The notes beneath the pieces are model-generated. The model saw nothing but the letters and a program-made list of their open reading frames with translations. It did no database searches and was not told where the DNA came from. Positions 21,801 to 31,311 of a stretch of DNA of 64,000 nt are shown here, piece by piece. Positions within the stretch are counted from its first letter, which is position 1. Each line of letters starts with the position of its first letter. The stretch spans positions 80,727,501 to 80,791,500 of the forward strand of contig CM075670.1 of NCBI GenBank assembly GCA_037962975.1, written 5' to 3'. Made by a program: the position numbers and the translations under genes. This DNA comes from Clitoria ternatea (taxonomy: Eukaryota; Streptophyta; Magnoliopsida; Fabales; Fabaceae).

Positions 21801-23161
21801 TTAGAATTCAGTAATGGAGCAAGGTGAAAACTTTCTAGATGTCCACACTTTTCATTTCATAGTCTATGCACATTCACATCCTTACATGGCATGTTCACCC
21901 ATGCCATTGAGTGTATATTTTTTGAAGTGTTCATTTTATATCTACTTCAATTTATATTTGGATAGCTATTTAACTATTTTGGAGCGGTTGTTGGTAAGGT
22001 ACCTATAACAACAGTTATGCTTGCTGTGATCACTTCAGTAACCGATAACCCCACAAAAGCAAATGCATATTGTGAGGACAGATTCCCAAGGCTGAGGACC
22101 ACACCACCCACCATTGCAAAAAGAACAGAGGGCCAATTATCCTGCAAATAACAACTTAAGCAAATTGTAAAGAAAAAGAAAAGAAATTGCAATTACAGAT
22201 AAAGATCAAAGCTAAGTTTTGCTGTTAAGATGATTAAAATGAAGTTCAGTACATATTATATTACTAATATTTGAACGACTAGAATATGAGCCAAATACTC
22301 CAACCTTCCCTGGATTTTACTGATTGTTCCTTATGTGTATTCAAAAACAGGTACAAGCAAGGCATGGGGGTTTCTAATAACTCTTTATTTGTAGATTTTA
22401 ATAGAGCTTCTTAAGAGACTCAGCCAGTTTGATCTGATTGAACCATCACAAGGCAACATCGTCAAGAAATATATAATTCATAACATGATAAAATCATCTT
22501 AAAACAACATGGTCCATCTTCAAATATTATTCCACTAATAATTCATAGATTTCCAGTACTCAAGCACAAAACTTGAAGCTTATTAATGATAGTGACACAG
22601 GATGCAATTCTTCAACCCATCTAATTTTCCATGCATGCTTTTGTTTCTAAAGGGCTTGAATAAGTTATTACTCTCTAAAATATCACGGCTTTTTATTTTG
22701 ACCATATAAAATTTTAATTCAGTTTTAGTCTTACATTAAACAAAATTGACATGGTTTTAGTCCCGGGTGAAGGATTATTTAAGCCTTTCTAAAATCACAC
22801 TTTCTGAAGGATGATCTACTGATGAGGCCTCTATATCGGATTATGATGACCCTCACATGCTTCATAAAGTATCTTTGGTTTCCTATGATGCTAACAACTG
22901 CAGAAATACAATGAATGGCCATACCTGGGCAAGTTGAGCTAAGAAATTTGGCTCAAAAGATTTGCTCTTTCCTATCTCACCAAATGTAAAAGCAATGATC
23001 AAAGCAGCCAAGAAGTTGGTGATTGAGTAATCAAGGTAGGTATGCTGAGGAAGACGACCACGCCTTTCTAGGAGTGTCAAAAGAGCAGGCCATGTCCCCA
23101 AGAAGAAAAGAGACAACAACATGCATGCTATAGCACCTCCTTTACTCTCCACCATATACAT
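12886..23161 (-). CDS. UPS: Ureide permease, seven coding exons, intact
   Basis: This is a member of the plant ureide permease family, membrane carriers of allantoin, uracil and related oxo-heterocycles. In legumes they act at the plasma membrane in nodule and vascular cells. Coding exons on the minus strand: 23161-22925, 22141-22003, 21774-21597, 14502-14477, 14383-14283, 13934-13560 and 13047-12886. Lengths are 237, 139, 178, 26, 101, 375 and 162 bp, giving 1218 bp and 405 aa plus TAG. Splice phases agree throughout. The start MYMVESKGGAIAC is the family's usual N-terminus; a TTG-led extension to 23206 is not needed. About ten hydrophobic segments are visible, five before and five after a hydrophilic loop encoded by exons 3-5. 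Diagnostic stretches are WPALLTLLERRGRLPQHTYLDYS, QYAFAFVGLSVTEVI, FSPAFNLATNDQW and GFGNGLQFMGGQAAGY. Intron 3 (14503-21596) carries a full copia element in antisense. Which paralogue (UPS1 or UPS2) cannot be decided here. Confidence 0.93.
14281..14282 (-). other. Non-canonical GC splice donor of permease intron 5
   Basis: The exon ending ATTAAG is followed by GCAAGT instead of GTAAGT. The next exon starts after CTGCTGCAG at 13934 and keeps the frame (AIK then VFG). GC-AG introns are a known minor class, and the rest of the donor matches the consensus. Confidence 0.8.
14477..14502 (-). other. 26-bp micro-exon of the ureide permease
   Basis: Bounded by TTTTTCCAG before and GTAAGA after. It encodes NSLKEENI in the hydrophilic loop, and both neighbouring phases need exactly its length. 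The loop is the least conserved part of the family, so transcript support would settle it. Confidence 0.75.
15130..15700 (+). repeat. 5' LTR of the copia element (571 bp)
   Basis: Starts TGTTAAGATTTG and ends TTGTTCCAACA. It contains two TAATCGATTA-type boxes near its left end and a TATA box at 15427. Confidence 0.95.
15427..15434 (+). promoter_or_regulatory. TATA box of the copia LTR
   Basis: TATATAAA followed by GGGATCC, in the middle of the LTR. The same box is at 20551-20558 in the 3' LTR. Confidence 0.6.
15727..19740 (+). CDS. Copia gag-pol polyprotein, 1337 aa, uninterrupted
   Basis: One frame encodes the whole polyprotein. The ATG at 15727 (MATIRDMSTNFHKLDKFEG) is preferred because upstream in-frame codons belong to the LTR. 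Domains by residue: gag (about 10-230); a CCHC knuckle CWECGNSGHMKRDC near 255; protease WWIDSGASRHVC near 326; the pre-integrase HFRLGHVNYRKL block; integrase with Asp in HSDLCDF near 513, Asp in RTDKGGEY and Glu in GIAERKNRT; RT with QMDVKTAFLNG and the catalytic YVDDML near 1019; RNase H with YSDASW near 1180, the Glu of MASEF and the Asp of HCDN. All key catalytic residues are present. The product would form cytoplasmic particles, copy RNA to DNA and integrate it. Length fits the copia family. Confidence 0.95.
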   Translation: MATIRDMSTNFHKLDKFEGVGFRRWQKKMHFLLSALNVAYVLSTPQPKEREEETLEEQRKRHKWENDDYICRGHILNGMTDALFDVYQYVESAKELWDQLEGKYISEDASSKKFLVSNFNNYKMSDARPIMEQFHEIQRILGSFRQHNIAMDETFIVSSIIDKLPPNWKDVRNSLKHNKDDISVEQLATHLRIEEGIRLQDGNKDSSNPNLSTVNMVEDEKSKAIPKFKKRPFNFNKGSRNKRPKFGKANQQATCWECGNSGHMKRDCTIWKRKMAKNGGKQGQGNSSQDQPKKGNFAHIAHNSNLNFVEMVSEIFCVQTDDSWWIDSGASRHVCKDRSLFKSLKEGDNGEVLYMGNDSMAKVLGCGQVELLLSSGKSLVLRDVLYAPELRRNLVSGVILNRLGYKLVFEADKFVLSKGGVFIGLGYLYNNMFKLSTINRVIDSAYIINHDSSLWHFRLGHVNYRKLHSMSKFDLIPPFDLNIEKCRTCMLTKITRKPFPNIERNSTLLELVHSDLCDFHSTPSLGNKKYMITFIDDHTRFCYVYLLFTKNEALEKFKVYKNEVELQLNTKIKKLRTDKGGEYYDPIYFQSVGIIHETTTAYTPQQNGIAERKNRTLEEMVNSMLSYSGLSDGFWGEAMLTACYILNRVPIKRNEVTPYELWYKRKPNLTYLKVWGCRAIVKIPEPKRKKLGERGIECIFIGYAEHSKAYRFYVIGQNDYVSLHSIIESRDAIFDERRFSSIPHSKDLTPNTNIEELDQSLIDQGSNVQTLDENDASTSQPKRSKRARKEKSFGPDFHVYLVEGTRDSILTKFSYCYNIEEDPLTYQEAMRSQDAAFWKEAINDEMESIMGNNTWILVDLPPKCKPIGCKWIFKKKIKADGTIDKFKARLVAQGFRQKPGIDYFDTYAPVARISTIRLLIALAAIHKLVIHQMDVKTAFLNGELEEEVYMKQPEGFVMENQEHKVCKLIKSLYGLKQAPKQWHQKFDDVVLSNGFKINNSDKCVYSKFDDKGNGVIICLYVDDMLIFGTNLDQVNLAKTFLSSYFSMKDMGEADVILGIKIKRDNEKLILSQSHYIEKVLKKFNNFECSLVSTPMDPSLKILPNGGKAISQLEYARVIGCLMYAMTSTRPDIAFAVGKLSRYTSNPSLSHWQAVRRVLKYLKKTIDYGLTYSGYPSVLEGYSDASWITNQEDHSSTSGWVFLFGGGAISWSSKKQTCITDSTMASEFIALASAGKEAEWLRNLMFEIPLLQKPISPVAIHCDNVATLAKAYSQVYNGKSRHIGVRHSYVQGLIKDGIITVDFVRTKLNLADGFTKALAKDSISRMSIEIGMEPIINH
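19741..20253 (+). other. 3' untranslated segment and polypurine tract of the copia element
   Basis: About 510 bp without a long frame. It ends in AATGGGGGAGGAT directly before the 3' LTR, the expected start point for plus-strand DNA synthesis. Confidence 0.7.
20254..20824 (+). repeat. 3' LTR of the copia element (571 bp)
   Basis: Same length as the 5' LTR and identical to it by eye. Followed by the TATCT duplication at 20825-20829. Confidence 0.95.
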
Positions 23162-23738
23162 TTTCAACCCACTACCCAAAATGCCCTCAGAAAGTGGACC
23201 AACCAAGGAGGAAATAGCATATAAATCCTGTAAGCAGCATGAATTAGTCTTTACTTCAGAAGAAAAAGTATATTAAAGTGATGAGCTATTACTTGAATCA
23301 ATGTCACAAGGAACATAAAAAATCATTCACATAAAAGAAGGAAGATATTCATGTAACATGAATTGCTGAAACCAAACTAAAAGAAAGGGTGAATCTCCTG
23401 AAACAGTTAGAAAATCACAGTTCATGGCAAAGGCAAAAATCTGCACACACAACACAATTGAACATAAATGGCTTACGAGTTATCTTTAATAATGAAAAGC
23501 TTTAAATTCAATAGGGGCGGAAAGAAGCATCATCTACACCCAAGACAAAACTGCACATATACAAAAGCACTCACAGAATAACCTTGTTATTTTCATGGCA
23601 TCCATCAATTGAAAATATCTTAAGCCTTAATAACTCATCTGATAATCTCCACTAATATGATGAAAAGGGTGGTCAGTTAAAGGCAAGAGTATAACTGGGC
23701 AAAAATTCGGTATTCAATCATGAAATATTCAGAAATTT

Positions 23739-23742
<4 letters not shown>

Positions 23743-23789
<47 letters not shown>
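23743..23789. repeat. (AT)n microsatellite
   Basis: About 47 bp of uninterrupted AT dinucleotides in the probable leader intron of the permease. Confidence 0.97.
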
Positions 23790-23792
<3 letters not shown>

Positions 23793-24096
23793 GCGTTATC
23801 TTCAATCATCACAAAGTCAAACATGGAGATACATAATGAATGGCAGAGAAATTGAATAGAATCCATCTACCTTGGAATCCATAGATCAAAGGAAAAATAA
23901 AGTCAACAATTAAAAATCTTTATGATAGCAAACCAATTAAAAGCTCAAACAATATAGAAAAAATATACCCAGTTTCAAGCAACACAAAGCAATTGTGGAC
24001 CATATGAGAAAGAAATGATTGTTTGTTTGGCACATGGTTAAATAATATAATAAAAAAGTTATTGAACCTTTGAGGCAACAAATGGAGCAAAACTTT

Positions 24097-24112
24097 CACA
24101 CACACACACACA
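24097..24112. repeat. (CA)8 microsatellite
   Basis: Eight CA units upstream of the permease. On the gene's strand this is a TG tract. Confidence 0.9.
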
Positions 24113-24300
24113 TTTCAAATTTTCCAAAACACTGCTTAAGTGGTGAAGAGTCTACCTCGGCTGATTTGTATGATTGGAAGTACTTTGAACTAAGAGAAAG
24201 AAGGAAACAAACAAGTGTGAATGGAAATGGGTTTCACTTCTCAATCACTCACCACTGAAAACATGCTACAAAGATGGAGACTTTGTATAGTGAATGGATT

Positions 24301-25490
24301 CCATTGGAGGCAAAATAATCATTTGGAATCTTGAGCGCAGATTCCTACTTTATTATGATTCCCAGTGTCAATTAATTTATTGTTTTCTGTTTTATTTGGA
24401 TAAAGAAGGATATATTTTAACTTATTTATTATAGGGAAATAACATGTAACAAATTAATTAATGCAATGGATATTAAGACAACAATTTCTTACGTGTCTAT
24501 TTATCTATTTATAATATTTAAATTAAAGAAGATACATTTTAAAAGCTTGAATTATTATAATGTCATATGTCAAAAATCTATAACATGATAATGTTATGTG
24601 TCAACTTTGTTATTAAGGAACATCTTTATGCTCTTAAGTTATTATTAATTATTCCTTTCATGTTTTAAATTGTTACTATGATATTATTTGTCATTTCTAA
24701 TATAATAAATTTATCTTTTATGATAAATTATTTTATGAGATGCATACACAATATTGATTATATGTTTAATTTAGTTTAATCATAGATATTCTTCTTTAAG
24801 AGGCAATCTTATTCGAACTAGGAACATTCACGTCATGGTAGGGCAACTCTCTTCGCGGAGTTTTTTTTCATCTATATTGATCACATTTTTAATTTAAAAT
24901 TATATTTATAGTTTAATCATAGGTATCCGAACCAGGGACAATCATGTCATTGTAGGTCAACTTTCCTAGTGGAGATTTTGGGCCCGGTTGTTTAAACTTA
25001 TTTTTAAAGGCTTTTAAAAAAACGCTTTCTTTATAATCACTTTTTAATAAATAGATTAGAGTTACTTCTTAAAATAAACTAAAATCAGCTTATTTTCAGC
25101 TTCTGCTTATTTTTGAAACCTTAAACAAACACATCAAAATTTAAAAGAAGTGTTTTTTTTTAAAAAATACTTATCTTTTAAAATAAGTTTAAACAAACGA
25201 GTCCTTTTTCATCTACCAGACATGCTTGAACACACCTTGCTATTAAGGGGAATCAAACATGTATCATTTAAACCGACCATCCATATCTCTATGTAAGAAA
25301 GTAGTTTTCTAGTTATTGTTAAAAATATCAAAATTAATTCTATTCATCACATTCAAACCATTTAATTTTGTTTATCGTAATTACTAATATACCTACAAAA
25401 TATATTTTTTATGAACATTATTTCCATATCTCTTACTAGTTACTTACAAAATATGGTTATTGTGATTATGAAATGTAAATTACCAAAAGT
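24301..25490. other. AT-rich intergenic DNA with a duplicated block and a MITE
   Basis: No gene was recognised. A block of about 100 bp at 24772-24874 recurs diverged at 24910-24979, where it is interrupted by a MITE-like insert and continues at 25205-25217 (TTTTTCATCTA). Confidence 0.6.
24980..25204. mobile_element. MITE-like element, 225 bp
   Basis: Imperfect terminal inverted repeats of about 30 bp: the left end reads GGGCCCGGTTGTTTAAAC and the reverse complement of the right end GGACTCGTTTGTTTAAAC. It lacks coding capacity. A T-rich flank hides the target duplication, so the superfamily (hAT-like or Harbinger-like) is open. Confidence 0.7.
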
Positions 25491-25495
25491 ATATA
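25491..25495. repeat. Target-site duplication ATATA of element A (left)
   Basis: Repeats at 55778-55782 after the 3' LTR, 30 kb away. It is AT-rich and so less informative alone, but it coincides exactly with both LTR ends. Confidence 0.75.
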
Positions 25496-27765
25496 TGTAG
25501 CATCCCAATTTTTATGATTCTTAGAAAAATAATTTGTTAATGAATAAAAGAAGATTTCCGAATGATTTTCCGAGTGAAATGGTATGATTCCGAGTGAAAT
25601 AAGACCGAGAACACTACTTTCAAGTAAAGTTAAGATGTTTCCGAGTGAAACATTATTGAGAGAAATATTTCTAAGTTAAGAAAATTGTGTCCGAATGAGA
25701 TACTTTCGAGTGAGGTAAAATCCGAGTGAAGTGTCTCTAGGTTTGATACTTCCGAGTGAAATGATACCGAGTAAGACGATTCCAAGTGGAAAGGCTTCAA
25801 GTGAGTCTTTCCAGGAAAGTGTTTCTGGACAAAGAGACTTAAACTCCGAATGAGTATGTTTTGAGTGAATAATTCCCGAGAAGGGTAAATATCCGAGTGG
25901 GGAAATTCATGTAATTTGTGCTCGGGTCGATCTTTAGAGTTTCCGAGAGCTTGTGCTCGGATTCGTTTTCGAGACAGCCTTCGACCCCGAGTAATCCTTT
26001 CAAGTGGAATGACTTACGAGAAAGGAATTGGACTTCGAACTCTGAGTGATCTTTCGATTGAGAGACTTTCGAGTGAAGCAAGAGAAAGACTTTGACTCGG
26101 GAAGAGCTATAACCGAGTGAAATATGTCTGATTGATGTATTTCCGAATAAGACATTTCTGAGTAGGTCATTTTCGAGGCAGGGAACTGAGTGTTTCATCG
26201 AATGAAACCTTTCTGAGTGAATTCCTCCGAATGAAGGAATTCTGAGCGGAAAGAGGCTCTGATGAATCTTTTCAGAAAATATGCCTAGAATACTGAAAAT
26301 TAAGTTGAAATAAGCTGAAACCGAGTCGGAATTAATGATTATTTTAATTATTGAAGCTTTCCATGTCACTCTGTTCTTCTACCTTCCAGCAGAGTCTTTT
26401 CCTGATATTCTTCTAATTATGGGACCCTCTCTGATGTGTTGTCCCTTTTCATTAAATGCTTATTCCTTACTTGTCATTTGAGGAAGAAACGTGTGTCAAA
26501 CTTCTTCCTATTGTTCACGTCTCTTTTGCATGAACAATATATATATTAACTACTGTTGAATCAGTAAAAAACTTTCGTAGTGCAAAACATTACTCCTATC
26601 CTTTCTTTTTAATCCTTACTGGAAAATTAACAAACAAAGGAGAAATCAAACTTTATTTCTTTTCCTTCACGAGAAAGCTTAGATTTCATAAGTAAGAAGC
26701 TCTGAACTAATTCAGAACTGCAATTCTAGTCGGAATTCGTAAGTAGTGACTAGGATATCATTCAAAAAGCAATTGAAACACTTTATTTCCAGGTAGGGGG
26801 AGCATTCCATCTCAAATGTATGGTTTATGAATGGATTTGGGGTGTTATAGATATAATATATATATATATGATATGTGTGAATCGTTATTGGAACCCGATT
26901 GAATAATATACTTTCCATTCATATTTATGATATTTATATATGATGTTGTCGTTCATGATATTGAGGATGATTATATGGGATTGATGATGTTATATATGAG
27001 TTGTATTCATGAACTTTTCATGATATATATATATATATGAGCGTAATATGCTTGCATGATGAATGAATATGAACTATGATATGGTTTCAATGATTCCACA
27101 AAAGACCTTGGGTGGGACTCAAGGCAACCTCTTGAGCGGGGCTCGGGGTTTTAGCCCGTGGCACTCACCGTTGTCACTGAGAGTGATGGGTTCACATAAG
27201 GGTGTAAATGGTTTGGTACCTGTAAAACGGCCGGTTCAGCTGAGAGCTGAGTTATGGCTCGGGGAGCCAGTGTTGCAACACAACTTAAAAGACTTAATAA
27301 ATGATCCATTTGATTGAGCATGTCTATGCACTGATATATATACGTTATTGAGATTAACATGTTGCTTTATGATATGTATGACTCGGTTATGGTTTATATA
27401 GTTATGAATTGGACTTTTAATCTGATTCAATAACTATCATTTGATATATTTATGCTTACCCTCTACTTTTTATCATTTTTACAGTGGATAAAGGGCACAA
27501 CGATGGCATATGAAGTCACTCAGCCGATTGGAGCATTATGTATTTACTTGTTTAGTACATAGTATACATAGTTGTTTTATAGAAACCTTGGCCGGCTCCT
27601 GTGCATACCGAGCAGTTACATTTAATTATATATTTTAAAGGGCTGGTCGGCCATTGTAAACATGACAGGGTTGTTTATTAATTCAAATTCTGTTTTGATA
27701 TTTAAATTATTTACGAAAATTTATTTGATTGTTGAAATTTTATTTTTAAAATTCAGAACGTTATA
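25496..27765 (+). repeat. 5' LTR of element A (2270 bp)
   Basis: Starts TGTAGCATCCC and ends CAGAACGTTATA. The first 750 bp are filled with CCGAGTGA-like motifs. A GC-rich conserved block near 27100-27290 has GGCTCGGGGAGCCAGTG and AAACGGCCGG. The termini are TG...TA rather than TG...CA. Confidence 0.93.
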
Positions 27766-27768
27766 TTT

Positions 27769-27780
27769 TGGTATCAGAGC
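27769..27780 (+). other. Primer binding site, tRNA-Met, element A
   Basis: TGGTATCAGAGC, complementary to the initiator tRNA-Met 3' end, begins three bases after the LTR. Element B has the same site at 46765-46776. Confidence 0.95.
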
Positions 27781-27946
27781 AGACTTAAAAAGTCCAAGGC
27801 CAAGGTTAAACTACTAAATGCTATGAATTGAGTAAAATCATATCATTGTTGTTGTTATATAATATAGTTGAGGAAATCAACTATGAATAAATTGCTTTCA
27901 TATCCATGAGAGGTACTAAAGTATGATGATTATTTCAGGATAAGAA

Positions 27947-28915
27947 ATGGACCCTCATGGTATGGAAGCTATGGCTGCTGCCTTCCAGCGTGCTGCTGAC
28001 ATTTTAGAAAGGCAGAACCAACCTCAGCCGAGTGACAATCAAAGCATTGATTGTTTCTTGAAACGAAAACCGACTGAATTCCATGGAGGATTTCAGCCTG
28101 ATCAAGCTTATGCATGGATCCAGAATCTTGAATGGATCTTTGGCAGTCTGCAGTGCACTGAGGCACAGAAGGTCGAGTATGTTGTTTTCATGCTTCGGAA
28201 AGAAGCTGAAAACTAGTGGAGGATGACTAAATCTCGACTGGTAGCTGTTGGGACCGAGCTGAACTGGGAGAATTTCAAGGAATGTTTCTTTGAAAAATAT
28301 TTCCCAAATACTATCAGGAGTCAGAAGGAATTGGAATTCATGGAACTCCGACAAGGTAATATGAGTGTTGAAGAATATGCAGCGAAATTCAAGGAGTTTT
28401 GTTTGTTTTATCCTCCTTTCCAGATGCCAGGCACTGAAGGTTCAAAATGCATCAAATTCGAGAGTGGTTTGAACCCAAAGATTAAGAAGGCTTTCTGACA
28501 CCAGGAAATTAGAAGTTTTCCAATCATTGTCAATAAATGTCGAATATATGAGGAAGACGATAAAGTTTTAACCGGCTCGAGTAGTAAGTCGGACAGTTCT
28601 TCGAGGTTACCACCAATCAGCTTTAAGAAGCAAGGGAAGTCTGTTAGAGGAGAATCATCCTCTAAATCCCGAGACCGAGTGAATGCTGGTGGCCGATCGG
28701 TGAGTAGACCGAGGGATATCAAATGCTTTAGATGTGGTGGTAATCACTATGCTCAAAATTATGACAAAGATGAAGAAGTTATTTGTTACCATTGCAACGA
28801 GAAAGGACATGTTCATCCTAACAGTCCTCTTCTCCAAACGACTGAATCGAATGCCAGTGTAAACCGTGGAGGCTTCCGAGGATGAGGCTGTGGAAACGGT
28901 AACAGAGGAGGTAGA
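27947..28915 (+). pseudogene. Gag of element A, interrupted by stops
   Basis: Starts MDPHGMEAMAAAF. Gag core motifs are ENFKECFFEKYFPNTIRSQKE and MELRQGNMSVEEYA. A CCHC knuckle (CFRCGGNHYAQNY, last Cys lost) and a second knuckle (CYHCNEKGHVHPN) follow. In-frame stops lie at about 28214 (TAG at a Trp codon) and 28496 (TGA at a CGA codon), judged against element B. The end is cut by the minus solo LTR at 28916. Confidence 0.88.
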
Positions 28916-31202
28916 GTATAACATCCTTAATTTTTAAAATAAATTCCAAAAAATCAAATAAAATTTTCCAAAAACAGAAGTCGGATTCAATAAATAACAA
29001 GCTCGGTTTTACATCAATTCGACCGGTTATTTAAAAATACAAATAATTTCCAAAATAGAATTTGAATTGAATAATTGCAATATCAATTTTACAAAAGCGA
29101 CCGGCTCTTTTAAGTTTACAATAAAAAAATAAAAGCACTCGGTATTTATATCAATTCACACTCGTCAAATACAATAAATTGCCCTCGGCAAATACAACAT
29201 CATACTCATCAATTCTTACTCGGAAAATATGACATCTTACTCAGCAAGTATAATAATTCATACTCGGAAAACATCACAAATCATTCATTCTCAAAACCGA
29301 GACATATATACTCATCATAACAGCATGTATTCTCAATAACACATAAATCAGTGTATGCACATGCTTACCCAAATGGATCCATTAATATGTATCAACATTA
29401 GTATACATGATCAACCAAAATGGGATCATTATACTATTTGTGTTGCAACACTGGCTCCCCGAGCCATAACTTAGCTCCTCGCTGATCCGGCCGTTTTACA
29501 GGTACCAAACCGCTCTGCGCCCATAATGTAACACCGAGTACCACTCCCAGAGTGATAGCGGTCCTCTACTCAGTGCTATGGGCCGGCCTTAAGTCACACT
29601 CAAAGGCGTCCGTGGTATATAGGAACCACCACAGGGTCTATGCCATCAACAGGCGCGTCCACTCATCTGGACTGGCAACACAGGCCCCCTGCAGTCCTGT
29701 GTGCGTCTCAATACAGTTGATATATCAAACAATATCAATCATCAATCACATATCAACATTATCCCATGCCATCAACCGATCAAATCACATACATATTCAT
29801 CATATAAGTCTCTCATGAAAAGTTCATGGAAACCATTCTCATCGTCATCATATACACATATATAATCAGCACATAAACATCATTAATATGAATGGAAGAT
29901 ATAAAACATAAAATATGTTATTTAACTGGGGTCTCAATAACATTTCACACATGTATCACATATATCATAACAACAACAACACCCCAGATCCATTCATAAA
30001 CCATATATTTGAGATGTACGCTCCCCCTACATGGAATTAAAGAGTTCCAGTAGCTATAATCAAGTCACTGCTCCAAAATTCCGACTGGAATTGCAGTATT
30101 GCACCAGTCCTAAGCTTTCCTCGTAAAGAGAAGGAAATGAAGACTTAACTTTCTTCTTGCTCGCTGGTTTCCAGTAAAGTTTGGAAACAAGAGGATTTTA
30201 GATAATAACCTCACTTTCAAAAGTTCTTAAATTAATCCAACAATGGAAGTATTTATATGCAGAAGAGACATGAATGACTTGAAGTACTCTGACATACGTC
30301 TCTTTCATGATAATGAAAGATTAAGATATTTAAGGAAAAGGGGAAAGCACATCAAAAAGGGTCCTATTCTTAGAAAATATCTGAAAGTGAAGCTGTTAGA
30401 AGGTAGAAGAATAAAACGACGTGGAAAGCTTCCAGAATTAAAATATTTGTTAATTCCGACTCGGTTTCAGTGTATTTCGACTCGGAGAAAGCTTCTGTTC
30501 GTTCAGAACTCCTTCATTCGGAAATCAATCAGACATCTCACTCGGTTATAATTATTTCTGAGTCAGAGTCTCTCTTGCATCATTCGGAAGTCTTTCTGCT
30601 GAAAGATCACTCGGAGTTTGAAGTCTAATTCCTTTCTCGGAAATCATTCCTCTTGAAAGGATTATTCGGATATTTATCCTCCTCGGAATTATTCACTTAG
30701 AAAGCATAATCGGAATTGAAGTCTTTGTCAAGAAGCACTCTTCCTGGAAAGACTCACTCGAAATGTCTCACTCGAAAGTGTCACAGAGACACTTCACTCG
30801 ACAAACCATCTACCCAGTTATACTCCATTCGGAAGTTTACCAATCAGAATTATCATTCCGAGAAGTACTTCCACTTCTCTCGGAAACAACCCATTCAGAA
30901 TCCTTCCACTCAGAGATGTTTCTGTTTCACTCGGATTTACTTCACTCGAAGGTGTCTCAATCGGACACAGCGTTACTTCGTTTAAAAAATGATTCTCTTA
31001 ATGATGTTTCACTCGGAAACATCTTAACTTCACTTAGAAACGGTGTTCTATTTTATTTCACTCAAAGTCAGATTCATTTCACTCGGAATCTGATTTATTT
31101 CACTTGGAAAATCTTGTCTCATTCATTTTCCACTCAGAATTTCATTCAGAAATTCTTCTTTAATCCTTTTTAAGTTATTTTTATAAAAATCGGACTGTTA
31201 CA
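28916..31202 (-). mobile_element. Minus-strand Tekay-like solo LTR (2287 bp)
   Basis: On the minus strand it begins TGTAACAGTCCG and ends GGATGTTATA. It carries the same GGCTCGGGGAGCCAGTG block and CCGAGTGA-type motifs as A, in reverse. Flanks are TAGAG (28911-28915) and TAGGG (31203-31207), a duplication with one later change. It interrupts the glycine- and arginine-rich end of gag in element A. Confidence 0.9.
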
Positions 31203-31311
31203 TAGGGGCAATGGTGGACGTGGCAACAATTTTATAATTCCAAGGAACGATCGGGCTGGGAGTTCCAGTTCACCGGCTGTAGGCCGGGTATATGCTATTA
31301 CTGCCGAGGAA
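31203..31311 (+). pseudogene. Short gag-protease linker piece of element A
   Basis: About 100 bp between two solo LTRs, matching element B at about 47898-48005 (glycine-rich linker, then AGRVYAITAEE). Too short to encode anything alone, but it shows that both solo LTRs landed in element A. Confidence 0.85.

Larger units (their letters stand above)
23162..24300 (-). other. 5' UTR and leader intron region of the ureide permease
   Basis: The exon with the start codon continues upstream to 23227, where TGCTTACAG gives a good acceptor. A non-coding first exon therefore probably lies farther right, before about 24300, but I cannot place its donor or the promoter. The leader intron contains an AT microsatellite (23743-23789). 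Confidence 0.5.

Noticed and set aside
23160..23206. Longer ureide permease N-terminus from 23206.
   Set aside because: It needs a TTG start; the ATG at 23161 gives the usual family N-terminus, and the ATG at 23220 is out of frame.
26992..27317. ORF with TLGGTQGNLLSGARGFSPWHSPLSL, repeated at 55079-55333.
   Set aside because: It is the conserved GC-rich block of the Tekay-like LTRs; frames differ between copies and other family members interrupt it.
30243..31173. Basic and serine-rich ORFs on the plus strand.
   Set aside because: They lie in the minus-strand solo LTR and reflect the reversed CCGAGTGA motif array (TCACTCGG).
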